Shown: one piece after another, positions 36,581 through 45,831 of the stretch | How positions within the stretch are numbered: position 1 is the stretch's first letter | Layout of the letters: every line of letters begins with the position of its first letter | Assembly (NCBI RefSeq): GCF_040373385.1 | Contig: NZ_JBDXXH010000002.1 | Span: 434,001-498,000, forward strand | Direction of reading: 5' to 3' | DNA length: 64,000 bases | From: Nitratidesulfovibrio sp. | GTDB taxonomy: Bacteria; Desulfobacterota; Desulfovibrionia; Desulfovibrionales; Desulfovibrionaceae | Program-made: the position numbers and the translations under genes | The notes under the pieces: generated by a model | Database searches by the model: none | Told to the model about the DNA's origin: nothing | Seen by the model: the letters and a program-made list of their open reading frames with translations, nothing else

Positions 36581-36677
36581 GGCTCTCTCTGCGGGCGGTG
36601 CGCTACGGCGAGGTAGCGGCTGGGGTTCATGCGGCCGGGGTCTGTTTCAAAATCGGGGTTTTCGTTGGAAGCGGGTG

Positions 36678-38147
36678 CTACAGGATATACCGGCTCAGAT
36701 CCTTGTTGGCGCGCACGTCGGCGAGGTGTGCGCGCACGTAGTCGCTGTCCACGGTTACCCGGTCGCCGGAGCGGTCAGGCGCCTCGAACGAAAGGTCGGC
36801 CAGGATTTTCTCGAGGATGGTGTACAGCCGCCGCGCCCCGATATTCTCGGTCTGGGCGTTGGTTTCCTCTGCAAAGGCGGCGATTTCGCGCAGGGCGTCG
36901 TTGGTGAACTCGATGTGTACGCCCTCCGTCTGCAGCAGGGCGGTGTACTGCCGGGTAAGCGCGTTGTGCGGCTCGGTGAGGATGCGCAGAAAGTCGTCCT
37001 TTCCCAGCGCGGAAAGTTCCGCCCGCAGGGGAAAGCGCCCCTGGAGTTCCGGAATCAGGTCCGAGGGCTTGCTGAAGTGGAATGCCCCGGCGGCGATGAA
37101 CAGCACGTGGTCGGTGCGCACCATGCCATACTTGGTGTTGACCACGCTGCCCTCCACGATGGGCAGAAGGTCGCGCTGCACGCCTTCGCGCGAGACATCG
37201 GAGCTTTTCTGGGCAGAGCCGCTGGCGATCTTGTCGATTTCATCGATGAAGATGATGCCGGTCTGCTCCACGCGCTCGCGGGCCAGGTCCGACACGCGGT
37301 CGTGGTCGATGAGCCGGTCGGCTTCTTCCTGCGTCAGCAGGTTGAAGGCCTCGCGCACCTTCATGCGGCGGCGCTTGCGGCGCGAAGGAAAGACCTTGCT
37401 GAACATGTCGCGCACCTGCGAGCCCACGTCCTCCAGCCCCGGCATGGACAACACGCCCACCTGCGGCCCGCCGGATTCCTCCACCTCCATGTCCACCTCG
37501 CGGTCGTCCAGCTTGCCGCCGTGCCACAGGGTGCGCAGTTTCTCGCGCGTGGAGGAGCGACTGTCCGGCGTGGAGCCCGCGCCCGTGGATGCTGCGTCGT
37601 CCCGCATCGGGGGCTGGGGAATGGCCTGTCCGTCGGAAGGGTTGGCGGAAAGGTTGGCGGAAAGGTCGCCGGAAAGATTGAAAGCCAGGCCGCCCATGCC
37701 CTGCCCGGTCTGGTGAGCGGGCTGGGGCGCTCCACCGGGCAGCAGCAGGTCCAGCAGGCGTTCCTCGGCACGGGCCTCGGCCTTCACGCGCACCTTTTCA
37801 TTTTCTTCGGCCCGCACCAGGGCGATGCCGATTTCCATCAGGTCGCGCACCATGGATTCCACGTCGCGGCCCACGTAGCCCACCTCGGTAAACTTGGTGG
37901 CCTCCACCTTGATGAACGGCGAAGCGGAAAGTTTGGCCAGCCGCCGGGCGATCTCGGTCTTGCCGACGCCCGTGGGGCCCATCATGATGATGTTCTTGGG
38001 GGCTATCTCGTCGCGCAGGGCCGGGTCCAGCTGCTGACGGCGCCAGCGGTTGCGCATGGCCACTGCCACCATGCGCTTGGCGGCGTTCTGGCCCACGATG
38101 TACTTGTCCAGTTCCGAAACGATTTCGCGGGGGGTAAGGTTGCTCAT
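36678..38147 (-). CDS. hslU: ATP-dependent protease ATPase subunit HslU
   Basis: AAA+ unfoldase that feeds the HslV peptidase. The 489-residue protein has [20 protein letters not shown], Walker [10 protein letters not shown] (57-65), [14 protein letters not shown], Walker [13 protein letters not shown], and the conserved C-terminal RYIL tail that docks into HslV. The I-domain (about 115-300) is about 45 residues longer than usual, because residues 140-200 are a Gly/Ser/Asn/Pro insert with [13 protein letters not shown] repeats from a 12-bp tandem repeat. Start at 38145-38147 gives the family N-terminus. hslV is not in this window. Confidence 0.95.
   Translation of the reverse strand: MSNLTPREIVSELDKYIVGQNAAKRMVAVAMRNRWRRQQLDPALRDEIAPKNIIMMGPTGVGKTEIARRLAKLSASPFIKVEATKFTEVGYVGRDVESMVRDLMEIGIALVRAEENEKVRVKAEARAEERLLDLLLPGGAPQPAHQTGQGMGGLAFNLSGDLSANLSANPSDGQAIPQPPMRDDAASTGAGSTPDSRSSTREKLRTLWHGGKLDDREVDMEVEESGGPQVGVLSMPGLEDVGSQVRDMFSKVFPSRRKRRRMKVREAFNLLTQEEADRLIDHDRVSDLARERVEQTGIIFIDEIDKIASGSAQKSSDVSREGVQRDLLPIVEGSVVNTKYGMVRTDHVLFIAAGAFHFSKPSDLIPELQGRFPLRAELSALGKDDFLRILTEPHNALTRQYTALLQTEGVHIEFTNDALREIAAFAEETNAQTENIGARRLYTILEKILADLSFEAPDRSGDRVTVDSDYVRAHLADVRANKDLSRYIL
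37641..37676. repeat. 12-bp tandem repeat, 3 copies, inside hslU
   Basis: GTTGGCGGAAAG at 37641-37652 and 37653-37664, then GTCGCCGGAAAG at 37665-37676; a degenerate fourth unit precedes. Encodes the LSAN/LSGD repeats of the I-domain insert on the minus strand. Confidence 0.88.
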
Positions 38148-38453
38148 GTTCAATATGCACGAAGGCGGGTTGTTCGTTCTGCCGGTGCCCCGCCGACAAA
38201 GGGATAGTGGGATTGAGGGATTGGGGGGGGGCAGGGGGACGGAGCGGGCGCCGTGCGGGGCACGATACCAGCGCGGGCCGCGAAAGCCAACGCCCGGCGG
38301 GGGCTGCCTGGCGGCATGATCCCGTCCAAAGATGCGCGCAACGCGCGAACCGGCTGCAACGGCGCGGGGCGGATCGGAAACGGAAGGGGAGGGGACGCGT
38401 GCGCGCCTCCTCCCCGGTTCTGTCAACGTGTCGTGGTGTGCACGTCGGGCGCG
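38148..38453. other. 306-bp intergenic region between degQ and hslU
   Basis: No gene, strong promoter or terminator seen. It includes a run of eight or nine G (about 38224-38232). The frame of hslU stays open through it, but the conserved start at 38147 rules out coding. Confidence 0.5.
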
Positions 38454-39899
38454 CTATTCCACGGGTACGGTGCGGAAGAAGGTCTGGCCGCGCCGCATCA
38501 GTTGCAGCATCACCGCGCCGCGCTTCTTGCCGTCCTGCTCGATGACCTTGGTCAGGTCGGCGGCGGTGTTCACCGGCTTCAGGTTGGCCAGCAGGATGAT
38601 GTCACCGGCGCGGATGTCGGCCTCTGCCGCGGGCTTGCCGCCTTCGACGGAAACCACCAGCAGGCCGCGGGCATCTTCAAGCTTCAGGTTGCGGGCATCT
38701 TCCGCGCTTACCGGGCGCACGCTCATGCCAAGCCCGGCGGAGGCCTGTTCCTTGCCGCTTTTTTCCGGTGCGGCATCCCCGCGCTGGGCGGTCAGGTGTT
38801 CCGTCGTGCGCTCACCCAGGGTAAGGTTGACGGTCTTGGTCTGGCCGTTGCGCCACAGGGTCAGCTTGGCGGTATCGCCGGGCTTCAGCGCGGCGATGCG
38901 GCGCAGCAACTGGCTGGAATCGGTCACGTCGTCGCCTTCCACCTTCAGCACGATGTCGCCGGGCTTCAGCCCCGCCTTGTCGGCGGGTTCGCCGGGCATC
39001 ACCGAACCGACCAGCGCGCCGCGCGGCTCGCCAAGGCCCAGGGCGCGGGCCGTGGCCTCGTCCACGTCCTGGATGGTCACGCCGATCCAGCCGCGCCGCA
39101 CCTTGCCCTCGGCCCGCAACTGGGCGATGACCCGCTCGGCCATGTTGCTGGGGATGGCAAAGCCGATGCCCTGGCCGGAAGCGATGATGGCGGTGTTGAT
39201 GCCGATGACCTGGCCATCCATGTTCAGCAGCGGGCCGCCGCTGTTGCCGGGGTTGATGGAGGCGTCGGTCTGCAGGAAGTTGTCGAACGGCCCGGAGCGG
39301 ATGTCGCGCCCCTTGGCGCTCAGGATGCCTGCGGTCACCGAGTGGTCGAGGCCGAAGGGGTTGCCGATGGCCAGCAGCCATTCGCCCACTTCCAGCTTGT
39401 CGGAATCGCCAAAGGGCAGCACCGGCAGCGAATTGCCCGCGTTGATCTTCAGCAGGGCAAGGTCGGTCTCTTCGTCGGTGCCGATGACGTTGGCCACGTA
39501 CGAGTTGGACTTGCCGCTGGCGCCCTGCAGGTTCACGCGGATCACGTCCGCCTCTGCCACCACGTGGTTGTTGGTGACGATGTAGCCGTCGGCGGAAATG
39601 ATGAAGCCGGACCCCAGCGAACGCTGCTTCTGCGGGCGCTGCTGGCGGCCATGGAACTTTTCGAACTGGTCGAAGAACTTGTCGAAGGGGGTGCCGGGCG
39701 GCATGTTGCGGAACAGTTCGTTGAACGGATTTTCCGTGGCCTGCACGGTTTTTTCGGTGCTGATGTTGACCACGGCATTGCCCGACTGCTTCGCCAGTTC
39801 GCGAAAGTCCGGCAGCATGGGCGCGGCCTGCGCGGCGGCTGCAAGCACAAGGCACAGCGCCAGCGTGGCGGCGAGGATACGGGAAAGTGAACGTGCCAT
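38454..39899 (-). CDS. DegQ/HtrA-type periplasmic serine protease (Do family)
   Basis: 481 residues. A signal peptide (MARSLSRILAATLALCLVLAAA, cleavage near AQA) is followed by a trypsin-like domain with the triad in IVTNNHVV (His), TDLALLKIN (Asp) and INPGNSGGPLLN (Ser). Two PDZ domains follow (LGEPRGALVGSVMPGEPADKAGLKPGDIVL and the C-terminal GLLVVSVEGGKPAAEADIRAGDIILL). It degrades or chaperones misfolded periplasmic proteins. AAGGAG precedes the ATG at 39897-39899, and a strong promoter lies about 80 bp upstream. The LA loop contains a Gln/Arg-rich RQQRPQKQRS. Confidence 0.94.
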   Translation of the reverse strand: MARSLSRILAATLALCLVLAAAAQAAPMLPDFRELAKQSGNAVVNISTEKTVQATENPFNELFRNMPPGTPFDKFFDQFEKFHGRQQRPQKQRSLGSGFIISADGYIVTNNHVVAEADVIRVNLQGASGKSNSYVANVIGTDEETDLALLKINAGNSLPVLPFGDSDKLEVGEWLLAIGNPFGLDHSVTAGILSAKGRDIRSGPFDNFLQTDASINPGNSGGPLLNMDGQVIGINTAIIASGQGIGFAIPSNMAERVIAQLRAEGKVRRGWIGVTIQDVDEATARALGLGEPRGALVGSVMPGEPADKAGLKPGDIVLKVEGDDVTDSSQLLRRIAALKPGDTAKLTLWRNGQTKTVNLTLGERTTEHLTAQRGDAAPEKSGKEQASAGLGMSVRPVSAEDARNLKLEDARGLLVVSVEGGKPAAEADIRAGDIILLANLKPVNTAADLTKVIEQDGKKRGAVMLQLMRRGQTFFRTVPVE

Positions 39900-39979
39900 G
39901 TAAGGCTCCTTGGCAGGGGGAGTTTGCAGGCGGCGACAGGCCTGCGGCCCCACCGTGATAGCGGGGCCGACTGGGTGAG

Positions 39980-40007
39980 ATAATAGGGCATACCGGTGCG
40001 ATGTAAA
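39980..40007 (-). promoter_or_regulatory. Strong sigma-70-type promoter of the DegQ gene
   Basis: On the minus strand TTTACA (40007-40002), 16-base spacer, TATTAT (39985-39980): five of six matches in each box. The leader contains GGCCCC/GGGGCC arms that could form a hairpin. Confidence 0.7.
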
Positions 40008-40074
40008 CACCGTGGCGCCATTTTTTGTCCGGTGTGCGCAAGGGCGTCGCAAGGCATGTCCTGACGAGGGCGTG

Positions 40075-40109
40075 AAAAAACGGGGGAACGCGCATGCGCT
40101 CCCCCGTTT
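40075..40109 (-). terminator. Rho-independent terminator of the S1 gene
   Basis: On the minus strand AAACGGGGG (40109-40101 complement) pairs with CCCCCGTTT (40086-40078), with an internal self-complementary GCGCATGCGC, and ends in a T6 tract. It lies 20 bp after the S1 stop. Confidence 0.9.
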
Positions 40110-40129
40110 CATCGGTGTGTGTCGTACGG

Positions 40130-41836
40130 CTATTTCTTGCGCTTTTCCAGGGCGGCCTGAAGGGCGCTGCCCAGGCTGCCGAAGCCGCTGGAATCGCCAG
40201 CCACCACGGTGGCCGGGGCAGGGGAGCGCGAACCGCGGCCCCCATCGCGTCCACCGTCGCGGCCTCCGTCACGTCCCCAGTCACGGTTGCCTCCGCGCCC
40301 TTCGCGCGGTTCGCGCTTCTGGGGCTGGGCAAGCTTGCGCCATTCGCCGTCGTCCTCGCCGGTGGCGTCTGCCGGGGCCAGCGAGATGCGACGGGCCTTC
40401 ACGTCCAGGTCGCGCACCACCAGCGAGACTTCCGCGCCGGGGTTCAGGCCGGCGTACATCTTGGCCTGGGGCGAGGTGGCGGCCACGGCATTGGGCATAA
40501 GCCCGGTGATGCCGGGGGCCAGGTTGACGAACAGGCCGAAGGGCGCGCGCTTTTCCACGGTGCCGGTGACGGTGGAACCAGCGGGGAAGCGTTCTTCCAC
40601 CGTGGACCACGGGTCGCCCTCGGCGTCGCGCAGGCTCAGCGACAACCGCTTGCGGGCGGGGTCCAGTTCCTTGATCTTCACGGACACGGTCTCGCCGGGG
40701 GTCACGGCCTCTTCAGGCTTGTTGATGCGGCGGGTCCAGGACATTTCGGAAAGGTGCACAAGACCTTCCACGCCGGGCAGCACCTCGATGAAGGCGCCGA
40801 ACGGGGCGAGGCGGGTGACCTTGCCGGTCAGGATCTGGTCGGCGTCCAGGCGATCGGCCACGTCCTGCCACGGGTCGCCGGACACCTGGCGGATGGACAG
40901 CGAGATGCGCGGACCCTTGCGGGAATCCTTGCCGCCCTTGCCTTCTTCCGCACCGGCAATGCCCAGCACCTTCACGCGCACCTTGTCGCCCACGCTCACG
41001 GCCTCGTCGGCCTGCTGCACGCGCGACCACGACAGTTCGGAAACGTGCACCATGCCTTCCAGGCCGGGGGCAATTTCCACAAAGGCGCCGAACGGGGCAA
41101 GACGGGCCACGGTGCCTTCCAGCACGTCGCCGTCCTTCACGTTTTCCATGAGGGCACTCAGCGATTCGGCCTGCTCGCGCTCCAGCAGCATACGGCGCGA
41201 AACAACGATGTTGCGGCCGTTCTGCTCCAGGCGGGTGATCAGGAACTGGAAGGTCTGGCCGGTGAACGAGTCTGGCTCGGCACCGGGGCGCAGGTCCATC
41301 TGGCTGGCAGGGCAGAAGGCGCGACGCTTCATGACCTCTACGTTGAAGCCGCCCTTGCAGGGGCCGGTGACCTTGCCTTCAATGGGGATGCCCGCGTTCA
41401 GGGCGTCTTCCATCTGGGCCAGGCCCACCTGGCCGCCCATGGCGCGCGACAGCTTTATTTCGTTGGCGTTAGCCGAGACAACGTACAGTTCCAGCACGTC
41501 GCCCACGGCCACGGGCAGGTTGCCTTCGGCGTCCTCCAGCTCCTTGCGGTCCACAAGACCATCCACCTTGGCTCCGGTGGCGACGAAGACGGTGTCCTCG
41601 CCGATGGCCACCACGGTGGCCTTCACCCGTTCGCCGGTGCGCACGGTTTCAGCCGCGCCGGAATGTGCCTCCAGCAGGTCCGCGAAGCTGGCGTTCTCGT
41701 CGAATGCGTCGTCACCAGCCATGTCCTGCGAGGCAGGAGCGGTGGTGGCTTCGGGGGCGGTGGCTTCCGCCTGTCCGGTTTCTGTGGTGGCCTCCGGGGT
41801 TTGCAGCCCGGTGGCTTCGGTGCGTTCACCAGTCAT
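40130..41836 (-). CDS. 30S ribosomal protein S1-like protein, five S1 domains
   Basis: 568 residues. After an acidic Thr/Ala/Glu-rich N-terminus there are five S1 RNA-binding repeats: RVKATVVAIGEDTVFV, EGKVTGPCKGGFNVEV, EGTVARLAPFGAFVEI, TGKVTRLAPFGAFIEV and TGTVEKRAPFGLFVNL. The third and fourth are the most canonical, with SELSW / SEMSW motifs. The C-terminus has GRDGGRD repeats (DNA 40241-40280) and a Lys/Arg tail, giving a basic flexible end. AAGGAG nine bases before ATG 41834-41836 decides the start. Likely the ribosomal mRNA-binding protein; the number of repeats is fewer than E. coli S1 (six). Confidence 0.9.
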   Translation of the reverse strand: MTGERTEATGLQTPEATTETGQAEATAPEATTAPASQDMAGDDAFDENASFADLLEAHSGAAETVRTGERVKATVVAIGEDTVFVATGAKVDGLVDRKELEDAEGNLPVAVGDVLELYVVSANANEIKLSRAMGGQVGLAQMEDALNAGIPIEGKVTGPCKGGFNVEVMKRRAFCPASQMDLRPGAEPDSFTGQTFQFLITRLEQNGRNIVVSRRMLLEREQAESLSALMENVKDGDVLEGTVARLAPFGAFVEIAPGLEGMVHVSELSWSRVQQADEAVSVGDKVRVKVLGIAGAEEGKGGKDSRKGPRISLSIRQVSGDPWQDVADRLDADQILTGKVTRLAPFGAFIEVLPGVEGLVHLSEMSWTRRINKPEEAVTPGETVSVKIKELDPARKRLSLSLRDAEGDPWSTVEERFPAGSTVTGTVEKRAPFGLFVNLAPGITGLMPNAVAATSPQAKMYAGLNPGAEVSLVVRDLDVKARRISLAPADATGEDDGEWRKLAQPQKREPREGRGGNRDWGRDGGRDGGRDGGRGSRSPAPATVVAGDSSGFGSLGSALQAALEKRKK

Positions 41837-41883
41837 CAGTCCCATCTCCTTGAAAAGTGGCATGCGCCGCATGGCGTTCACCC

Positions 41884-41912
41884 GCAATATCAGCGCCGAA
41901 GGGCAAGGGCAA
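41884..41912 (-). promoter_or_regulatory. Candidate promoter of the S1 gene
   Basis: Minus strand TTGCCC (41912-41907), 17-base spacer, TATTGC (41889-41884), about 50 bp before the S1 start and back to back with the parvulin promoter. Confidence 0.4.
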
Positions 41913-41926
41913 GTGCGACGGCGTGG

Positions 41927-41955
41927 TTGCGTCGTCGTCCACGGCGTGCGATACT
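41927..41955 (+). promoter_or_regulatory. Candidate promoter of the parvulin gene
   Basis: TTGCGT (41927-41932), 17-base spacer, GATACT (41950-41955), 34 bases before the ATG. Confidence 0.4.
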
Positions 41956-41988
41956 GTAGCGAAATCGCCATTTTCGCAAGGAGGTTTC

Positions 41989-42273
41989 ATGCTCAAAGCC
42001 AAGGCACGCCACATTCTCGTCGATACCGAGGATGCCTGCAACGAATTGAAGGCCCGCATTCTGGCGGGTGAAGACTTTGCCGAGGTGGCGCGCGCCCACT
42101 CCAAGTGCCCGTCGGGCCGCCGTGGCGGCGACCTGGGGGAATTTCCCCGTGGCGCCATGGTGCCCGAATTCGACGAAGTCGTGTTCACCGGCGAGGTGGG
42201 TACCGTGCTCGGCCCGGTGCGTACCCAGTTCGGTCATCACCTGATTGAAGTCACGGCGCGCTCCGGCAGCTAG
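41989..42273 (+). CDS. Small parvulin-type peptidyl-prolyl cis/trans isomerase
   Basis: 94 residues, a single rotamase domain like PpiC of enteric bacteria: KARHILVDTEDACNELKARILAGEDFAEVARAHSKCPSGRRGGDLGEFPRGAMVPEFDEVVF ... VRTQFGHHLIEV. All key parvulin segments (HIL, DLG, GHHLIEV) are present. It has no signal peptide, so it acts in the cytoplasm. AAGGAGG precedes the ATG at 41989. It is a single gene divergent from the S1 gene and ends at a terminator. Confidence 0.95.
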   Translation: MLKAKARHILVDTEDACNELKARILAGEDFAEVARAHSKCPSGRRGGDLGEFPRGAMVPEFDEVVFTGEVGTVLGPVRTQFGHHLIEVTARSGS

Positions 42274-42277
42274 CCGG

Positions 42278-42305
42278 GGCAACTTCCGCACGGAAGTCGC
42301 CTTTT
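42278..42305 (+). terminator. Rho-independent terminator of the parvulin gene
   Basis: GGCAACTTCCG (42278-42288) pairs with CGGAAGTCGCC (42291-42301) with one mismatch, followed by TTTT. It starts 5 bp after the stop. Confidence 0.75.
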
Positions 42306-42666
42306 CGCTTCCGCCCACTGGACGGGGTGGTGGTGCCGCCTTATTCGGATAGACAGGCGGCAGCACGCAACTTTATGCAGAGAACCGCAACCCGGCCGGG
42401 CGGCTGCCCCGCAAGGCACCGACCCGGCCGTCAGTTTTCCTGCCCATCCGTGACCGGCCCGTACGCCACCCGGCCACGCTGATCCGGTCCACGTCATCGG
42501 GCCGGGCCACCCTGATCCGACCGTACGGGCCGCACTGGCCATACGGGCCGGGCAGGCCGCCCGGCAACACCGGCCATTCAGGCAGCGGCGCGCCGCGCCG
42601 CGCGGGAGGCACGCCGGTCCCCCGGCCCGCCCGCACCTTGCGCCCCCATTTCCGGAGGTCATTCGC
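42306..42666. other. 361-bp gap before the hsp20 gene
   Basis: No gene supported. From 42450 to 42570 it is built of degenerate GGCCCGTAC / GTACGGGCC words that can pair in several ways. I see no sigma-32 or clear sigma-70 promoter for hsp20. Confidence 0.45.
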
Positions 42667-43095
42667 ATGGCCAACTTCAAATTGTGGAAAAGCGAGGAAT
42701 TGCAGCGCCTGAGAAGCGAGAGCGACCGGATGTTCGACCGGTTGTGCTCCGGCCTTGGCCTGCCCTCGGTCTGCCAGCCGTTGATGGAACCGGCGCTGCG
42801 CATGATCGACACCCCCGACGCGGTGGTGGTCGAGGCGCAGTTGCCGGGCGTTACCGCTGAAGACCTCGACATCGTCATTACCGGCAGCGTGCTTCTGGTG
42901 CGCTGCGCCCAAAGCGCCACCTGCGGCATTGGTGAATCCAGCAGCAGGTACGAAAGCCGCTTCATGCTGCCGTGCAAGATCCGCACGGAAGACGTGGAGG
43001 CGGAACTGGACGAGGGCGTCTTGCGCATCACCATGCCCAAGTGCCGCAGGCCCGAAGCGCGCCGCGTTCCTGTCAGGACCGGCCGGGCCGGTTGA
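42667..43095 (+). CDS. Hsp20 / alpha-crystallin family small heat-shock protein
   Basis: 142 residues. A short helical N-terminus (MANFKLWKSEELQRLRSESDRMFDRL) is followed by an alpha-crystallin domain at about 43-133: MIDTPDAVVVEAQLPGVTAEDLDIVITGSVLLVRC, YESRFMLPCKIRTEDVEAELDEGVLRITMPK. There is no I-x-I/V tail motif. GGAGG lies nine bases before the ATG. It is followed 15 bp later by the LonB-like protease gene, suggesting a protein-quality-control pair. Confidence 0.88.
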   Translation: MANFKLWKSEELQRLRSESDRMFDRLCSGLGLPSVCQPLMEPALRMIDTPDAVVVEAQLPGVTAEDLDIVITGSVLLVRCAQSATCGIGESSSRYESRFMLPCKIRTEDVEAELDEGVLRITMPKCRRPEARRVPVRTGRAG

Positions 43096-43110
43096 ACACA
43101 AGGAGGCACC

Positions 43111-45696
43111 ATGACCACTCCCAAGAAAGCGACCAAACGCACCGCTGCCTCTTCTCCTTCTTCGTCATCGTCTTCGTCTTCATCCTCGCAGGGCCGCGCG
43201 GGGCTGCCCGTTCCTCTCGCGCCCGCACAACTGCGCTGGACGCTGGACCCCGCGACGCTGCCCTTCGCCCATACCGGCGAGGTGGACGAGCAGGCCGACA
43301 TCATCGGCCAGCGGCGGGGGGTGGATGCCTTTCGCTTCGGCATGGGCATGCGGGGCAAGGGCTACAACATCTTCGTCACCGGGGCCGTGGGCATCGGCAA
43401 GCTGTCCATGGTCAAGCGGCTGCTGGGCACTGGCGTCAACGGAGAGGCCACGCCCGACGACCTGTGCTTCGTGAACAACTTCAAGACGCCGGAAGAACCC
43501 ATCCTGCTGCGCTTTCCCGCAGGCAAGGGGCGCGCCTTCAAGGCCGACGTGCAGGCGTTTCTGGACACGGTGAAGCGCGACATTCCCCAACTGTTCGAAA
43601 GCCAGGAATACATCGCCAGCAAGAACGAGATCATCGAGGCGCACGACAGGAAGACCCGCGAGTTCTTCAAGAACCTGGAAACCAAGGTGCGCGATTCCGG
43701 CTTCGTGCTGGTGAACATGCAGATGGGCCAGATCCAGCGGCCCGACATCGTACCCATCGTGGACGGCGAGCCGGTGCATCTGCTGAAGCTGGAGGAAATG
43801 GCCGCCAAGGGGCGCTTTCCCCGCGAGGAACTGGAAAAGCTTCAGGAAACCTACAAGACCCTGAAGGAAGAGATCGACGCCATCTTTCTGGATGTGCGCG
43901 AACTGCAAAAGGAAGTGAAGCGCAAGACCGAAGAGGTGGACCGGCTCATGTTCATGAGTTCGGCCCGCGACCTCGCCAAGCCGCTGCTGGACAGCTATGA
44001 CGACCCCAAGGTGCAGAAGCACGTGGAGGCGGTGCTGGCCGACATGGCGGAAAATCTGGACAGCCTGAAGGTGATGGGCCAGCAGGTGCAGGGGCCCATG
44101 GGCATGTTCGTGCCCGCCCCGGCGGAAGCGGTGCTGCACCCCTACCAGGTCAACCTGCTGGTGGACAACGCGGAACTGGAAGGTCCTCCGGTTATCGTGG
44201 AATCGTTCCCCAACTACCGCAACCTGTTCGGCTCCATCGAGCGGGTCATGGACCGTTCCGGCCTGTGGCGCACCGATTTCACCAAGATCAACGCCGGGTC
44301 GTTCGTCAAGGCCAACGGCGGGTACCTTGTGCTGAACCTGATGGACGCCATCATGGAACCGGGGGTGTGGCAGACCCTCAAGCGCGCCCTGAAGACGTCG
44401 GAAATAGAGATACAGACCTTCGACCCCTACTACTTCATCACGGCCACGGGCATCAAGCCGGAGTCCATCGAGATGGAGGTCAAGGTGGTGGTCATGGCCA
44501 CGCCGCAGCTGTATCACATGCTGCGCCACTACGACCCTGACGTGCAGAAGATATTCAAGGTATGGGCCGACTTCGATTCGTCCATGCCGCTGGACGAGGT
44601 GTGCGTCACCGACGTGGCCAAGCTGATGAAGACCTTCGTGACGGCGCGCAAGCTGCGCCAGTTCGACGCCACCGCCGTGGCCGCCCTGCTGGAGCACGGC
44701 GTGCGCATGACCGGGCGGCGGGAAAAGCTGACCACCTCGTTCCCGGTGCTGCGCGACATCATGGAAGAGGCCGAGTACATCGCCCGCGGCGAGGGGGCGG
44801 ACATGGTGTCCGCCACCCACGTGACCCGGGCGGTGGAAGGGCGGCTGTACCGCGCCGGGCTCATCGAGGAGAAGGTGCAGGAGATGATCGACCGGGGCAG
44901 CGTGTTCATCGATACCGACGGCGATGTCGTCGGGCAGGTGAACGGGCTGGCCGTGTACGCCATGGGCGACCACATGTTCGGCAAGCCATCGCGCATCACC
45001 GCCACCACCTCCATGGGGCGCGAGGGCATCATCAACATCGAGCGGGAATCGGACCTGTCCGGGGCCATTCACAACAAGGGCATGTTGATCCTTTCCGGCT
45101 ACCTGCGGCGCGCCTTCGCGCAGGACAAGCCGCTGTCGCTGTCGGCGTCCATCGCCTTCGAGCAGTCGTACGGCGGGGTGGACGGCGACTCGGCCTCGTC
45201 CACCGAACTGTACGCGCTGCTCTCCAGCCTGTCGGGCGTGCCCATCAGGCAGGGCATTGCCGTCACCGGCTCGGTGAACCAGAAGGGCGAGGTGCAGCCC
45301 ATCGGCGGCGTGAACGTGAAGATCGAAGGCTTCCACGAGGTGTGCAGGCGCAAGGGGCTGACCGGCGAGCAGGGCGTGCTGATTCCTGCCGCCAACGTCA
45401 ACGACCTGATGCTGCGGCCAGAGGTGCTGGACTCCGTCCGCGCGGGCACCTTCCGCGTCTGGGCCGTGCGTACGGTGGATGAAGGCATCGAACTGCTTAC
45501 CGGCATGCCTGCCGGGGTGCGCGGGCCGGACGGAACCTATCCGCCGGATACCGTGTACGGCAAGGTGGATGCCCGGCTGCGCGAACTGGCCGAAGGGCTG
45601 CGTAACTTCGGCGAGAAAAAGGACGAGAACGGCAACGGCAAGGGTAAGGGCAAGCGTGCCAAGCCCGCCAAGGAACCGGAAGGCAAGCAGGAATAG
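43111..45696 (+). CDS. LonB-like ATP-dependent protease (AAA_32 / Lon_C)
   Basis: 861 residues. An N-terminal polyserine stretch (15-26) is followed by an AAA+ region with a variant Walker A, GAVGIGKLS (91-99), a helical insert (about 150-330), the second half of the AAA+ fold, and a C-terminal Lon protease domain. The Ser-Lys dyad is in GDSASSTEL (Ser694) and GGVNVKIEG (Lys737). This matches the bacterial YcbZ/LonB-like group, not classical Lon. The C-terminus is Lys/Gly-rich and flexible. An AAGGAGG-type site precedes ATG. Probably co-transcribed with hsp20. Confidence 0.9.
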   Translation: MTTPKKATKRTAASSPSSSSSSSSSSQGRAGLPVPLAPAQLRWTLDPATLPFAHTGEVDEQADIIGQRRGVDAFRFGMGMRGKGYNIFVTGAVGIGKLSMVKRLLGTGVNGEATPDDLCFVNNFKTPEEPILLRFPAGKGRAFKADVQAFLDTVKRDIPQLFESQEYIASKNEIIEAHDRKTREFFKNLETKVRDSGFVLVNMQMGQIQRPDIVPIVDGEPVHLLKLEEMAAKGRFPREELEKLQETYKTLKEEIDAIFLDVRELQKEVKRKTEEVDRLMFMSSARDLAKPLLDSYDDPKVQKHVEAVLADMAENLDSLKVMGQQVQGPMGMFVPAPAEAVLHPYQVNLLVDNAELEGPPVIVESFPNYRNLFGSIERVMDRSGLWRTDFTKINAGSFVKANGGYLVLNLMDAIMEPGVWQTLKRALKTSEIEIQTFDPYYFITATGIKPESIEMEVKVVVMATPQLYHMLRHYDPDVQKIFKVWADFDSSMPLDEVCVTDVAKLMKTFVTARKLRQFDATAVAALLEHGVRMTGRREKLTTSFPVLRDIMEEAEYIARGEGADMVSATHVTRAVEGRLYRAGLIEEKVQEMIDRGSVFIDTDGDVVGQVNGLAVYAMGDHMFGKPSRITATTSMGREGIINIERESDLSGAIHNKGMLILSGYLRRAFAQDKPLSLSASIAFEQSYGGVDGDSASSTELYALLSSLSGVPIRQGIAVTGSVNQKGEVQPIGGVNVKIEGFHEVCRRKGLTGEQGVLIPAANVNDLMLRPEVLDSVRAGTFRVWAVRTVDEGIELLTGMPAGVRGPDGTYPPDTVYGKVDARLRELAEGLRNFGEKKDENGNGKGKGKRAKPAKEPEGKQE

Positions 45697-45796
45697 GCTG
45701 GCGCAAAGGCTGCGCCCCATGGCCCAGCCACCCTTGCCATGCGGGGGGCGTGATCCGGGTGTATTGCTGCAAGCCGGTCCTGCCATGACTGAACAC

Positions 45797-45831
45797 GGGC
45801 GGCCCCTTTCTGCGGGAAGGGGCCGCCCTTT
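45797..45831 (+). terminator. Rho-independent terminator of the hsp20-protease unit
   Basis: 14-bp stem with one wobble pair: GGGCGGCCCCTTTC (45797-45810) and 45815-45828, loop TGCG, then TTT. Confidence 0.85.
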
